Positions 8,643 through 17,411 of a DNA stretch of 22,283 nucleotides are shown in pieces. The stretch is from Pholiota molesta (taxonomy: Eukaryota; Basidiomycota; Agaricomycetes; Agaricales; Strophariaceae): contig JACGCK010000458.1 in NCBI GenBank assembly GCA_014925825.1, forward strand, positions 1 through 22,283, given 5' to 3'. A model generated the notes under the pieces. The model had not been told where the DNA came from. It was given only the letters and a program-made list of their open reading frames with translations, and searched no databases. Within the stretch, counting starts at the first letter, position 1. The number at the start of each line of letters is the position of its first letter. The position numbers were made by a program, and so were the translations under genes.

Positions 8643-10474
8643 TTATCGATGGCTATCTATAGCAGAAGGCTCACCAGTAGGAGCATCACCTCCCTCGATG
8701 TCGGGTGGAAGTCTAATGCTACCCACCGAATCTCGCATCTGTCGATCCCTGACATAGCATGCAGCGATGTAGACAATCAACACCACCTCAGACCACCTCA
8801 CCCACGGGTTCATAACCTTCCGCTCTAAATGCGGGCTCAACGGCCAGACAAATACATAGAACGCCTGCGTCAGAAGCCATACGAGGCATAGCTGCATCGA
8901 GCGTTCCATTGATTTGCTAAACCTCTGGATGGGCGTGGTGCTTGAACTTGGATTTGGACGGCGGTATTGTTGATAGATAAGATGCAGGTGGAGGAGTATG
9001 GTGGGCGCGTATACAATGCGGACATAGGAACTCCACAGACGGGCTCCGCGAGAGATTCGATAATTAGACATGTTGTGGATAGGACGACCGAGATGACGAG
9101 AAGAATTGGGAAGGCGATAATAAGTTTCAAATCGTGGTTCTCCGAGAGGGTCGACGGTCGGTTGCGTAGCGCTTAACGGCACTTCAGGGTTATCGCTAAA
9201 TATTAATATATTTAAGAGTATTTTCTACCCTCATGGAGTTTTGAAAGACGTACATTGGTCCTCTTAAATCATCCTCCCTGTAGTGCTAGTGAGTTCCGCG
9301 ACGCGAAAGAAAAGAGCGAGTCGACGCACATTATACCCATCCCAATTCGGCGTCTCCTTTCCGCATAAACACTACGAGTATATCGTACAGCGAAATACAC
9401 TGCCAATAAGACTTCTACGCCGCCAGGTACCATACGGATCGGGTCCACAAATACCCCATCCGATCTTGAATATTGCATGTACTCCATGAACCTCGCGTTC
9501 CAAGCCAGACTGGTATCAAATCAAATGAGAGCCCCGCAATTACTGTGTTACCTTGCAATGCGTCTGCGATATCTCTTCGCAGAATCTGAAGGATGATGTA
9601 GCTGTGAAGTAAAATAGTTGGATATACGTCTGGATGGATGCGACAATCGCTAAAATTAGAGTTGAGTGCTTGGAATGGTCTTGGAAATCTAGGACGAAAG
9701 TGCATAGCGATAGTGATATAGAAATGAGGAGGAGCGGTATTGAGGGCTGGTAAAGAGGGACAGCGGAAGGTAACGCGGAGGTGGGGGCAGCAGTTTCTAT
9801 CGCAGGCTCCAAATCTTCTTGATATAAATCATTTCTCGCCGCCCCAAGGACAGCAGCGGCTTCAACGCTGGTGAGACAATTCAAGTCAACGAATGAACAC
9901 ATTAGACGCACGCCATCCACTTACAATGTTGCCTCTCCATCATCTCGAGCGGCGCGGAGACGTTGTTCTCTTTCCATCATATAATTATCTACCGTATATC
10001 GAAATGCGATAGCCATCATCACCAGAATAGCCTGACTCCCAGGAAACAATGGAAGCAGGAAGATTACCGACAATGTATCCCGTCTATATGTCCACCGTAG
10101 TCCTACATGCGCTCCCACATTCAGAACCCAAGATACCGTCAACAGCCTCGCTCGGCGCGATGCCCTGCGCGTATCCGCACCCTCTACATACCGGCGCACG
10201 ATCGTCTTCGTGGCGAAGTGGAGCGTCGGAACATAGGTGACGATGGAGAAGAAGACTGCGAGGATGGAGATCAACACCTCTGATATAGCAGATATTGCAG
10301 TCCAGATAACGAGCGCGAAAAGGAGGAAGATGGATGGGCGGTAAGCGGCGCTGTTCCCGGCGGCGTTGGTGGTGCGTCTACATTGCTGTTGGACCGGGGA
10401 CTTATCGTGGAAGGCATCTGGGTGACGTTCTAGGTCAGATACAAGAGCATTCAGAATGTCGTCGGAAAGGTGAA
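8643..10474 (-). pseudogene. Decayed tandem duplicate of the 12-TM protein gene
   Basis: Aligns with the gene at 6489-8238 over all exons and introns. Exon 1 runs to a donor at 9924, exon 2 starts at 9867, and the equivalent of the 24-nt exon and the last exon follow, with the stop at 8643. Frame breaks seen by comparison: loss of one C near 9626 (TATATCCC to TATATCC), loss of one G near 9491 (cgagggttc to cgaggttc), loss of two bases near 9115 in the Tyr-Tyr-His/Arg-Pro segment, and loss of one base near 9017. The last two together restore frame, leaving a garbled first helix of module three. At the 5' end the frame stays open past the intact gene's start (VHLSDDILNALVSDLERHP...) to a possible acceptor at 10475-10476, but no in-frame ATG exists; the Ngaro element begins 76 bases further on. 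Not expected to give a full-length protein. Confidence 0.85.
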
Positions 10475-10550
10475 CTAGTTATATCCCAGCATAGGATCCA
10501 GCATGGATATCCAAGCCGAGGCTGGGCACATGCATAACAGAGCCCGGTGA

Positions 10551-10660
10551 TCCAGCTTCGTCTCACGTTAGGCAGGAGGTCAGTGCAGTGTGCTGAAAGA
10601 GAGCGGAGGTTGGGTGTGGGTCAGCGGAGCTGACGCGGAACGCGGGCGAAACGAGCCGCT
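10551..10660 (-). repeat. Ngaro split direct repeat B2
   Basis: 110 nt identical to 11021-11130. It forms the 3' outer end of the element in coding direction. Left flank is agcccggtga. Confidence 0.93.
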
Positions 10661-10860
10661 GGGCGGGTGGGTTCGCACGCACGGCTCTCTTTGTACACAC
10701 TGTACTGTGGGTAGGCACGACTTTGGTTGCTTAGGGAGTATACCAGGCGTGCGTTAAGTTAACGTATATTGTGGAATAAAGAAAGAATAGGTAAGGTTAG
10801 ATAAAAGAATGTAGGCAAAGTGATAAGTGTATTACTGTGGGTATGGGTGGGTGGGTAATA
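10661..10860. other. Ngaro spacer between A2 and B2
   Basis: 200 nt without an open reading frame, with G/T-rich runs (gggtgggtggg type). Presumably the unique part of the element's 3' non-coding end. Confidence 0.5.
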
Positions 10861-11020
10861 AAACGAACGGTACTGTAAACGAGCGGTAGGGGACGACGTC
10901 GACGGCGGCAATGATGCAGAGGCAGTGAGAGGAAAACTTGCTCTGCATCACTTGCCGCTCAGCTGGACGCCGCGACCGGCGTTTCCCGGCTACGCTCGGG
11001 GTGCCGGTAGCTTAGCTAAT
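10861..11020 (-). repeat. Ngaro split direct repeat A2
   Basis: 160 nt matching 15531-15690 with three substitutions (gcggtagg/gcggaagg, gacgacg/gacaacg, accggcg/accggtg). It adjoins B1 directly. Confidence 0.93.
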
Positions 11021-11130
11021 TCCAGCTTCGTCTCACGTTAGGCAGGAGGTCAGTGCAGTGTGCTGAAAGAGAGCGGAGGTTGGGTGTGGGTCAGCGGAGC
11101 TGACGCGGAACGCGGGCGAAACGAGCCGCT
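11021..11130 (-). repeat. Ngaro split direct repeat B1
   Basis: 110 nt identical to 10551-10660. It lies 62 nt beyond the stop codon of the recombinase region. Confidence 0.93.
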
Positions 11131-11192
11131 TACCCAACGAGACAAATGGTGGCTCTTGAGCCATCCAAACCCAACCACAAGGCGAGTGTGCT

Positions 11193-12369
11193 TCAGACCC
11201 GGTTGGCAAGGTGTGAGGAGGCAATCTGCTCAAAGGAGCGGATATAGACCTCGTATGCAAGGGATTTCCAGCGGCCATGGATGCGGACAATTTCGGGTGA
11301 GGTGCCTTTAGCGAGGTAGAAGGAGGCGCCACCAATGCGGAATGAATGTCCAAAGGCATTTCCAAAACCAGCAGCAGAGAGGATGGTGTTGATTTTGGAG
11401 AGAGAAGTGGATTTTATGATGGGACGGACTTGGCCAGAGCTGTCAGACCATGAGAAGAGTGGGGCATTAGGTGGAGCTGGGACATGGGTTATGAGATTAT
11501 GGAGTGCCTTGAGAGGGCATAGACCAGCTTGCTCAACCAAGAAGACATCCTGCGTCTCTCCAGCCCGGGCTGTCTTGGCTGAGGGGAGGCGCAGGCGGGC
11601 ATAGGGACGACCATTGAGGTCATCTGCAAAGGTGAGGTCGCCGCGGGTGAGGTGCTTGGCAGCACTAAAGGCTGCTCGTGATGTAACAGATACCTCTCCA
11701 AAGCGCATTAGTCCAAAAAATGCACATGTGCATTGAGCCCATAAGCATGCGTCAAAAGGATTTGTGAGATCAAGGACAGATTGGAGGGTATGAAGCATGA
11801 TGGTTGTGATTGGTGGACGGGGAGGGCGACGACGGACTCCAGCTTGGATGTTCTCCATCCCACGAATGCCTGCCAAAATTGCGCGGTACTGGCTTCAGAG
11901 AGAGGGGGGGCCAGTTCTGTGCAATGTGCCATGCCCGGATGGCTGACATATACTTGCGAGCAGTGGCAACTGAAACAGTCTCAAAGAGGGTCCCATCTTG
12001 GAAGAGAGGGTCGTGAGGAGAAGGATCGATACCACCCATAGCAGAAAACTATAGATGAGCTCGTGCTAGCGGGCAAGCGGGCAGACTCAGGAATAGAGAA
12101 TACATCGCAGAAAACATGGAATTTGCGAAGGCCTGAGCCATAGCTACTGGGGTCTTTGAGTGAAGCCTGAATTGCCATGGCTGCCAGGTGGCGGAGAAGG
12201 GGATTATCAATGACAGGGGAAGGAGGGACTGAAGGGCCCCGCCATAGGTAGAGGCGCTGGTTTGCAGGGCAGTTAGGGCGAAGTGGGCTAGGAATGAGTT
12301 GAATCGCTGAGGTATGCTCAACGTGGTATAATCCTGGTTGGGAAGGAACAGGAACCACCCGAGATGCAA
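11193..12369 (-). pseudogene. Ngaro tyrosine recombinase (YR), frame-broken
   Basis: The N-terminal core-binding part is at about 12360-12050 (PLLRHLAAMAIQASLKDPSS, YGSGLRKFHVFCDVFSIPESA). It continues in another frame (ETVSVATARKYMSAIRAWH, near 11970) and then in the catalytic frame 11876-11193. The catalytic domain shows the YR tetrad pattern: an Arg in FGLMRFGEVSV, H-x-x-R in GHSFRIGGASFYLAKG, the IHGRWKS box, and the Tyr in AYEVYIRSFEQ. Frame changes near 12040, 11910 and 11870 break the reading. In the family this enzyme integrates a circular cDNA. The catalytic half is intact as a 227-codon frame. Confidence 0.85.
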
Positions 12370-12398
12370 AGGCAGGGCTTACACGGATATCAACTTCC

Positions 12399-14110
12399 CT
12401 ATGAGATGGCCAGGGAGGGGGATGCTGGCCTGTATAGAAGCCGTTGGGAAACCTTCCAAAAAGAGAGGAATATCGCCTCGGAGAGGGGTCGGTGATGTTT
12501 TCGCGGCTCGTAACGTACTGGGCAAACAGAGAGATCTGGTTTCGGGCTAGCAGCTTGTATAACTGGAGAGGTCAAATCAGCAGGCAGAAAGGCAGAATAA
12601 GGTATGGGCCAACCTCTTTGAGGATGTGGTTGGTATTCCGGCTCCGGGAACGGCCTTTGTTTACCACTGCCACAACACCTGGTTGTCGGAGCTACCAAGA
12701 AGGCAGAACCAGCATGGTGGGAGTGCTTGATGATACGGTAATGGAGGGCGATGCGGAGAGCGAGCTCTACAGCTACAGCTTCGGCCCAGCCGATGTCGAA
12801 GTCCTGGCCGGGCCAACAGAAAAGCCTGGAGCATACTTCCAGATAGCCCAGTGGCCCTGAATAACAACACCAATGCCAAAGGAGGAGCTGGCGTCGCCCC
12901 ACCACTGTAGATCGATGGGCAGAGAGGGGCGGAGGGGTAGGCAGTTGGGAGACAGTTCGATAATGAAGCGTATCCAGGACAGATCTGCAAGCAACCCATG
13001 ACTGGGAGGACGCTGGACCATGTGCGCCCGTGGTGATGTAAAGGAAGAGGCAAAGAGGGAGGCTGAGCGGAGGAAAGGTCGGATACATCTGTAGATGGAG
13101 GAAATGTGGACCAGCTTCCCATGAAGGGATGAAGCATCTCCAGCTGAAAAACGGGCAGCTGGGGCTGTCCATGCAGCGATTAGGGAAAGCGTAGATGTGA
13201 GCTTCTCGGAGGGAAGGAAACTGTCTTTTTCTCCAAATCCCAGTCGAAACCAGTGAAGCGTTGGACAGAGGCAAGGCGTCGGAGTTTCTCGAGGCTCCAG
13301 GGAACACCTAGATGGCTGGTAAGGGACATGAAGTCCTCCTCGGACCAGGTATCGGTGGGAAAGGCGATAACAAAGAAGTCGTCCACCCACTTGGTGATAG
13401 CGCGGTAGCCAGTGGCCTTGTAGATGGCGACAAGCATGTCGGCAATGCAACCAAATACACCGGCGCTGGAGGCCAGACCAAAGCAGGCTGCACGATCGAC
13501 GTATACAACCCCCTTCCAGTACACGCAGATATAATTCTGCTGCCGGGGTTGGACAGGAGTGATGCGGTAGGCAGCAGAGATGTCGAAGGTAGCTGCCCGG
13601 CAGCCCGGTGGAAGTGATAGGATTAATTCGGTGGTGGAAGTGAAGGTGCCCCAAAAAGTGGGAAAATCGTCGGAATTGATGAGAGAATTCACGGAAGGGA
13701 TAGAAGGATCGTGACGTGGAAAGGAAAGGTCTTGGATCATACGAAGCTTGGAAGAGTTTGGTTTTGGGACAAGCCCAAAGGGTGAGGTTACAAAGGGGCC
13801 AATAACAGCCTCTAAGGCTGCTTGTGAGAAGGCAGGGGAATACCGGCCAGCAGACTGCTCGCCGGAGATGTAAGAATCGATAAAGGCTGGGTCGATGTTG
13901 GAGGAAGCATGATTCTCGAAATAAATAAGTGCATAGTAGGGGCTGTGAGACCCCTACGCTAAAACCGTGACGGATACCATTAACCACATGCTGCCAGGCA
14001 TCAAGAATGCCCAGCGAGCGCAGAAGCCCCTCAATCCGGTCTGGAAGGAGAGGAGTGCATACATGGCGTGGATCAGAGGCAGGAAGGGCAGCCTCGGGCT
14101 CCATGGCTGG
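12399..14110 (-). pseudogene. Ngaro reverse transcriptase and RNase H, frame-broken
   Basis: The N-terminal linker (DRIEGLLRSLGILDAWQHVVNGIRHGFSVG) ends in a frameshift at the G run near 13951. The RT frame then runs to 13180: PFGLVPKPNSSKLRMIQDLS, the DISAAYRITPV motif (first catalytic Asp), CFGLASSAGVFG, and KWVDDFFVI with the catalytic Asp pair at 13378-13383. A one-base loss near 13210 shifts to the next frame: LIAAWTAPAARFSAGDASSLHGKL (RT/RH connection), then the RNase H start DLQWWGDASSSFGIGVVI. A further loss near 12810 shifts to GQDFDIGWAEAVAVELALRIALHY (RNase H Glu helix). Breaks near 12695 and 12680 precede VVAVVNKGRSRSRN and the Y-x-x-S-x-E-N-x-x-D-P tail near 12500. RT-RH order and motifs fit DIRS-order elements. 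Confidence 0.87.
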
Positions 14111-15455
14111 TGCTTTGGCAGATGGAGCAGCCGTGGTAGAAGCTACAGCCAGCGCCACAGAGACAGGTGGCGGAAGCAAAGAGGAAGCAGAAGGCACTGC
14201 CATCAGGGGATAAGAGACCATTGGGGGATTTTGGGTCGGAGGAGAGGGCAGCGGGGCTACAGCCAGCCTTGGTGGAAGTGGCTGCACAGTTTCTGGGTAA
14301 ATGCCCAAGGTCGCCACACCGAAAGCAACGTGGTTGGCCACCCTGGGGGGAAGAGGAGGCGGGGGCCTGGCGGCGCGGCTGGCGGTCTGCCGAGGAAGCA
14401 TATGGAAAGGCACGTTTAGGTGAAGGGCCCAGCTGGTGAGATACTGTGGCGCTGGCAGCATTAGCAGCTGCTATGGTGACTTTCCCAATGGCAAGAGTGA
14501 GGGCCTTCTCATCCAAGGTGGATAAGTCATGTGTGTGCACACTGGCAGAGGCCCCACGTTGCTGGATGTCGTACTGAACGGCAAGGCCAGCCATAGGTGG
14601 CCCCAAGCTGAGACACCACTTTATGGTGCTCTTCCAGGGCATGAGCACGGGCGTCACCATGGAAGACGTGGGTGCGACGAACAGCAATGGCAGCAGCGTC
14701 AATCCATTCCAAGATGGAGATTGAGGCTTCACCCGACTTGTCAAGACCTTTCGCGACAAGGGTGCCATTTGTGATGACAACTTCGGCATCCCCACTAAGG
14801 GCCTTGGATCGCGCGGAGCGAGAGAGGGCGGTGTATGGCACGTAATGGAAGGCAGCAAAGGCTTGATCCACACGAGGGGGGATCACTGGATAAGGAGAGG
14901 TAGGTTAGGGACGGCAGGACAACGGCAGGCGGGCAGGCAGAAGGCGGAAAAGGCAAGGTATACAGCAAGGAGCAGCGCATGAAAGCATTGGGAAGGCGGG
15001 AAGGCAGGTAGCAGGTAGGAGGAGGCAGGTAGGAGCAAATGGAGACTCACCACTATTGAGTGCGTTTGCTTTGAAACCGGGCACAATGTCCGGAAGAACA
15101 ACCTTACGAGGAGAATCCTTCGGCACAGGGGCTTCCAAGGAAGCGATTGCCCTGTGGCCAGCCCAAGGAGCACCTCCTTTGTCCCTCTCGGCCGCTAGGA
15201 GAGTCTCAAGGGTGGTGATGCGAGCCTGAAGGGCAGCGGCGGTGGCATTGATAGGTGCCGGTGGGTCCGCGGCGGCGGGGGCACCGGGCTGAGGAACCGC
15301 GTCGACAGTAGGTGCAGGTTCGGGCACAGGAGCAGGTGCCCGAGCAGGGCCGGGAGCAGTGGAAGGAGGTGTGATAGGTGCGCCGGGGGGCGCGCAGTGT
15401 TGCCTCTGCCACCAGGGGGTGGGAGAGCTAGGCCATGGAGATTATTGTCAGTCAT
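14073..15455 (-). pseudogene. Ngaro gag-like protein with zinc fingers, one intron, frame-broken
   Basis: Starts at the ATG at 15455 (MTDNNLHGLALPPPGGRG). A frameshift in the C run near 15387 leads into a Pro/Ala-rich segment and a short coiled-coil-like helix (ARITTLETLLAAERDKGG) ending KANALNSG. An intron then fits 15050-14886 (donor gtgagt, pyrimidine-rich, acceptor tccag), rejoining at VIPPRVDQAFAAFHYVPYTAL. A further frameshift at the G run near 14601 leads to the C-terminal part. That part holds a CCHC knuckle (C-F-R-C-G-D-L-G-H-L-P-R-N-C) and a second cluster (C-L-C-G-A-G-C-S-F-Y-H-G-C-S-I-C..H..C) typical of DIRS-order gag proteins. It probably binds element RNA. The frame ends at 14073 and overlaps the start of the RT frame. 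Confidence 0.8.
14886..15050 (-). other. Probable spliceosomal intron inside the Ngaro gag
   Basis: On the minus strand a gtgagt donor follows AAT AGT G, and a pyrimidine-rich tract ends in ttatccag before TG ATC CCC. Removing 165 nt restores the frame between NALNS and VIPPRVDQ. Both neighbouring frames run into unrelated Pro/Cys-rich translations if not spliced. Confidence 0.7.
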
Positions 15456-15530
15456 CTTGAGGACTTAGAGTATAGTTGGTGGTGATGAGAGTTTAGAGAG
15501 GTTACTGGTGTTGATAAGGTATGGCTAATG

Positions 15531-15690
15531 AAACGAACGGTACTGTAAACGAGCGGAAGGGGACAACGTCGACGGCGGCAATGATGCAGAGGCAGTGAGA
15601 GGAAAACTTGCTCTGCATCACTTGCCGCTCAGCTGGACGCCGCGACCGGTGTTTCCCGGCTACGCTCGGGGTGCCGGTAGCTTAGCTAAT
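15531..15690 (-). repeat. Ngaro split direct repeat A1
   Basis: 160-nt partner of 10861-11020. It is the 5' outer end of the element in coding direction. Right flank is gacgtgtttg. Confidence 0.93.
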
Positions 15691-15981
15691 GACGTGTTTG
15701 TCTGCAGACTTGACCACTCCCATCTCCTCCCTTCCACAACAACGGACTCTTATTCCGCATTCCCCATCGACTGCTCTCAATAACCTATTCGCACTTTAGG
15801 ATGGCGCGATTTTATAATACCTCAAGCGCTCAACAGCCATGTCCGAAAAACTTAGAGCTGCTAGAATCTAGACGCGATTATACCAGGGTGCGTACTCTTC
15901 CTCTCCCACCTTATTGGTCTTATAAGTGTAATACAGAAAGTATACCACTCTACTACTGCTATGACACGTGCGCACGGCACC
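15691..15981. other. Segment between the Ngaro and hAT elements, with a possible first exon of a broken gene
   Basis: About 290 nt. It holds an ATG at 15839 (MSEKLRAARI, then an in-frame TAG) and a strong donor-like gtgcgt at 15888. A 63-codon frame from 15801 uses a different phase and runs past the donor into the hAT end, so I do not call it a gene. Confidence 0.35.
15974..15981. repeat. hAT target-site duplication, left copy
   Basis: acggcacc, identical to 17325-17332 and directly outside the inverted terminal repeats. Eight bases is the diagnostic size for hAT insertion. Confidence 0.9.
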
Positions 15982-16002
15982 TAGTGTTGTGAAGGCTCAG
16001 GC
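15982..16002 (+). repeat. hAT terminal inverted repeat, left
   Basis: Begins TAGTGTTG. Pairs with 17304-17324 with four mismatches over 21 positions. Subterminal GC motifs continue to about 16140. Confidence 0.85.
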
Positions 16003-16420
16003 TTTGCAAAAAAGCCCGGGCTTGGGCTCGGCTTATAAGGCTCGGGCCCCACCAAATCATAGGCCAGGCCCAAAGCCCGCGATAGGGCTTGGCCCGGCCT
16101 GGCTTGGGCCTAAGCCCGGGCTTTGGGTCTATTTTTGGAACCCTGCCAGGGATGCCACCTGAGCGTCTTCACGCCGCAGAGACTGCAATATGTGCAGTAC
16201 CCTTTGCGCGTCAAGACGGTATGGTGGTCCTAGGCACCCATAGCACTCGCAGATCCGCCCTGCATGGATCCCCCATGGTGTCGAGTGCCTGACATGACCT
16301 CCCGCGGCACCGACGTGCACAGCGCCAACTAACACGCATGAGCTCGACGCCTCGCGTCGAGCCGTGCAAGCAGCGCACATGGTTTTGAGCTCCCGCGATA
16401 TCGATAGATGCGCACAGCCA

Positions 16421-16735
16421 TCGCGGGTGACGTGGCACGCGTGGGTGTACGTGCAGCACGGGACGATGTAGTTGGCGGGGGCCGTCGTCGCGTCGTGCGC
16501 CGCGGGACAACGTGGCGGGCGGTGCGGGGCCGTGAACGTCGTGTGCAAACGGCGCTGTCATCGTGTGAAGGCGCCGCGGCACGACATCGCGGGTGACGTG
16601 GCACGCGCGGGGTGTACGGGCACCGCGGGACGATGTAGTGGGGGCCGTCGTTGTCGTGTCGTGCGCCGCGGGGGACGTGGCGGGCGATGCGGGGTCGCGG
16701 TCGTCGTGTGCGGGTGATGTGGAACGCCTATCGGA
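16421..16735. repeat. Two-unit tandem repeat (period about 166 bp) inside the hAT element
   Basis: Unit starts tcgcgggtgacgtggcacgc at 16421 and again at 16587, each followed by gacgatgtagt, ggccgtcgt, gtcgtgcgccgcggg and gtggcgggcg blocks. The second unit has several small indels. A partial third start (gcgggtgatgtggaacgc) follows near 16720. The GC-rich frames across it on both strands (for example 16816-16211 minus) are Arg/Pro/His-rich and look like compositional artefacts. Confidence 0.75.
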
Positions 16736-17303
16736 CCAGTAGCGGATCGGGGCGGGTGTGGTGCGTCGTCGTCGTGCTGTGGGGAGGTTGTGGTCGCCGT
16801 CGCGTTGTTGCGTCATCGCGTCGTTGGGCTGTCGCCTCGTCGCACTGTCGTGTCATAGAGGCTGTGGGAAGGCGTGGTGGTTAGCGGCGAGTGAGGGCGG
16901 ACGGCATAGGGGGCGTACCTTGTGGGTCTCCCGCTCCCGGGTCTCCCTTGCTCTCTCCTCCCTTTCCTTCGTCGTGTCGTCGTCGTCGTGTCGCTGAGTC
17001 ATGCGCCCGTGGTTGTCCGTGGTTGAGGAAAGGTCGAGGGGAGAGGTGGATGGCGAAGTGTCGAGAGGGCGGGTGGGTGAGCAAATGAAAGGTGAAATCG
17101 AAGGTGCAGCTCATTGAAGCCGTATACGGCGGCGTTACGCGTCAGATTCAAGCTCCGCTTGAACTTCCCGAAAGCCCGGGCTTGGGCCGTGGGCTTGGGC
17201 TTTCTAAAATCCTGAGCCAGGCCCTAGGCCGGCTGAAGCCCGCACACAGGCCCGGCTTGGCCCGGCCTGAGCGGGCTTGGTAGCCCGGGCTTTGGGCTTC
17301 CAG

Positions 17304-17324
17304 GCCCGAGCCTGCGCATCACTA
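17304..17324 (-). repeat. hAT terminal inverted repeat, right
   Basis: Ends ...gcgcatcacta. Reverse complement starts TAGTGATGCG. Subterminal GC motifs extend inward to about 17160. Confidence 0.85.
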
Positions 17325-17332
17325 ACGGCACC
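17325..17332. repeat. hAT target-site duplication, right copy
   Basis: acggcacc, identical to 15974-15981. Confidence 0.9.
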
Positions 17333-17411
17333 TTCATAAACACCCTTTACATCGACAGCCGAGGCCAAAGAAGACGAGCTTCACAGGCTTGATGTCCTGA
17401 CGAACGACTAG

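Larger units (their letters stand above)
10551..15690 (-). mobile_element. Ngaro-type (DIRS order) YR retrotransposon, degenerate
   Basis: Read in its coding direction (minus strand) the element is A1 (15690-15531), gag, RT-RNase H, tyrosine recombinase, B1 (11130-11021), A2 (11020-10861), a 200-nt spacer, and B2 (10660-10551). B1 and A2 abut exactly, and that junction equals the junction made by joining the two outer ends (gctaat|tccagc). This is the split-direct-repeat plan of Ngaro/PAT-like elements, which mobilise through a circular intermediate and a tyrosine recombinase instead of an integrase. No methyltransferase domain was seen, which fits Ngaro better than DIRS1. B copies are identical over 110 nt; A copies differ at three positions in 160. 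All coding parts are frame-broken, so this copy is not autonomous as read. No target duplication is visible, as expected. Confidence 0.88.
15982..17324. mobile_element. Non-autonomous hAT-type DNA element, 1343 bp
   Basis: Ends are imperfect inverted repeats starting TAGTG. Left 15982-16002 and the reverse complement of 17304-17324 match at 17 of 21 positions (TAGTGxTGxGxAGGCTCxGGC). A perfect 8-bp direct repeat flanks it. About 160 nt at each end are packed with short G/C motifs of the gcccgggcttgggc type in both orientations, which serve as subterminal transposase-binding repeats in hAT elements. No transposase fragment is visible inside, so it must have been moved in trans. The interior is very GC- and CpG-rich, unlike the flanks. 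Confidence 0.85.
15839..17411 (+). pseudogene. Possible broken gene whose intron holds the hAT element
   Basis: A candidate exon 15839-15887 ends at the donor gtgcgt. A candidate acceptor (cgacag) precedes 17359. Joined, they read in one phase, giving a hydrophilic charged peptide (second exon AEAKEDELHRLDVLTND) interrupted by one TAG in the first exon and closed by a TAG at 17409-17411. Without the hAT element and one target-site copy the intron would be about 112 nt, close to local sizes. The peptide composition is protein-like, but I do not recognise the family. It may be chance; the phase match across both exons is the main support. Confidence 0.3.

Noticed and set aside
12773..14461. Single 562-codon minus-strand protein
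   Set aside because: Only its two ends are in the element's coding phases; the middle is an out-of-frame translation of the RT region.
10551..15690. LTR retrotransposon reading of the terminal repeats
   Set aside because: Repeats are arranged A-B-A-B with an abutting B1/A2 pair, there is no integrase or protease, and a tyrosine recombinase is present.
15700..15709. Perfect 10-bp palindrome gtctgcagac next to the Ngaro end
   Set aside because: Ten-base palindromes are expected by chance at this window size, and there is no second copy at the other flank.
16211..16816. 201-codon minus-strand frame in the hAT element
   Set aside because: Arg/Pro/His-rich product of a GC-rich tandem repeat, with equally long frames on the other strand and no domain-like pattern.
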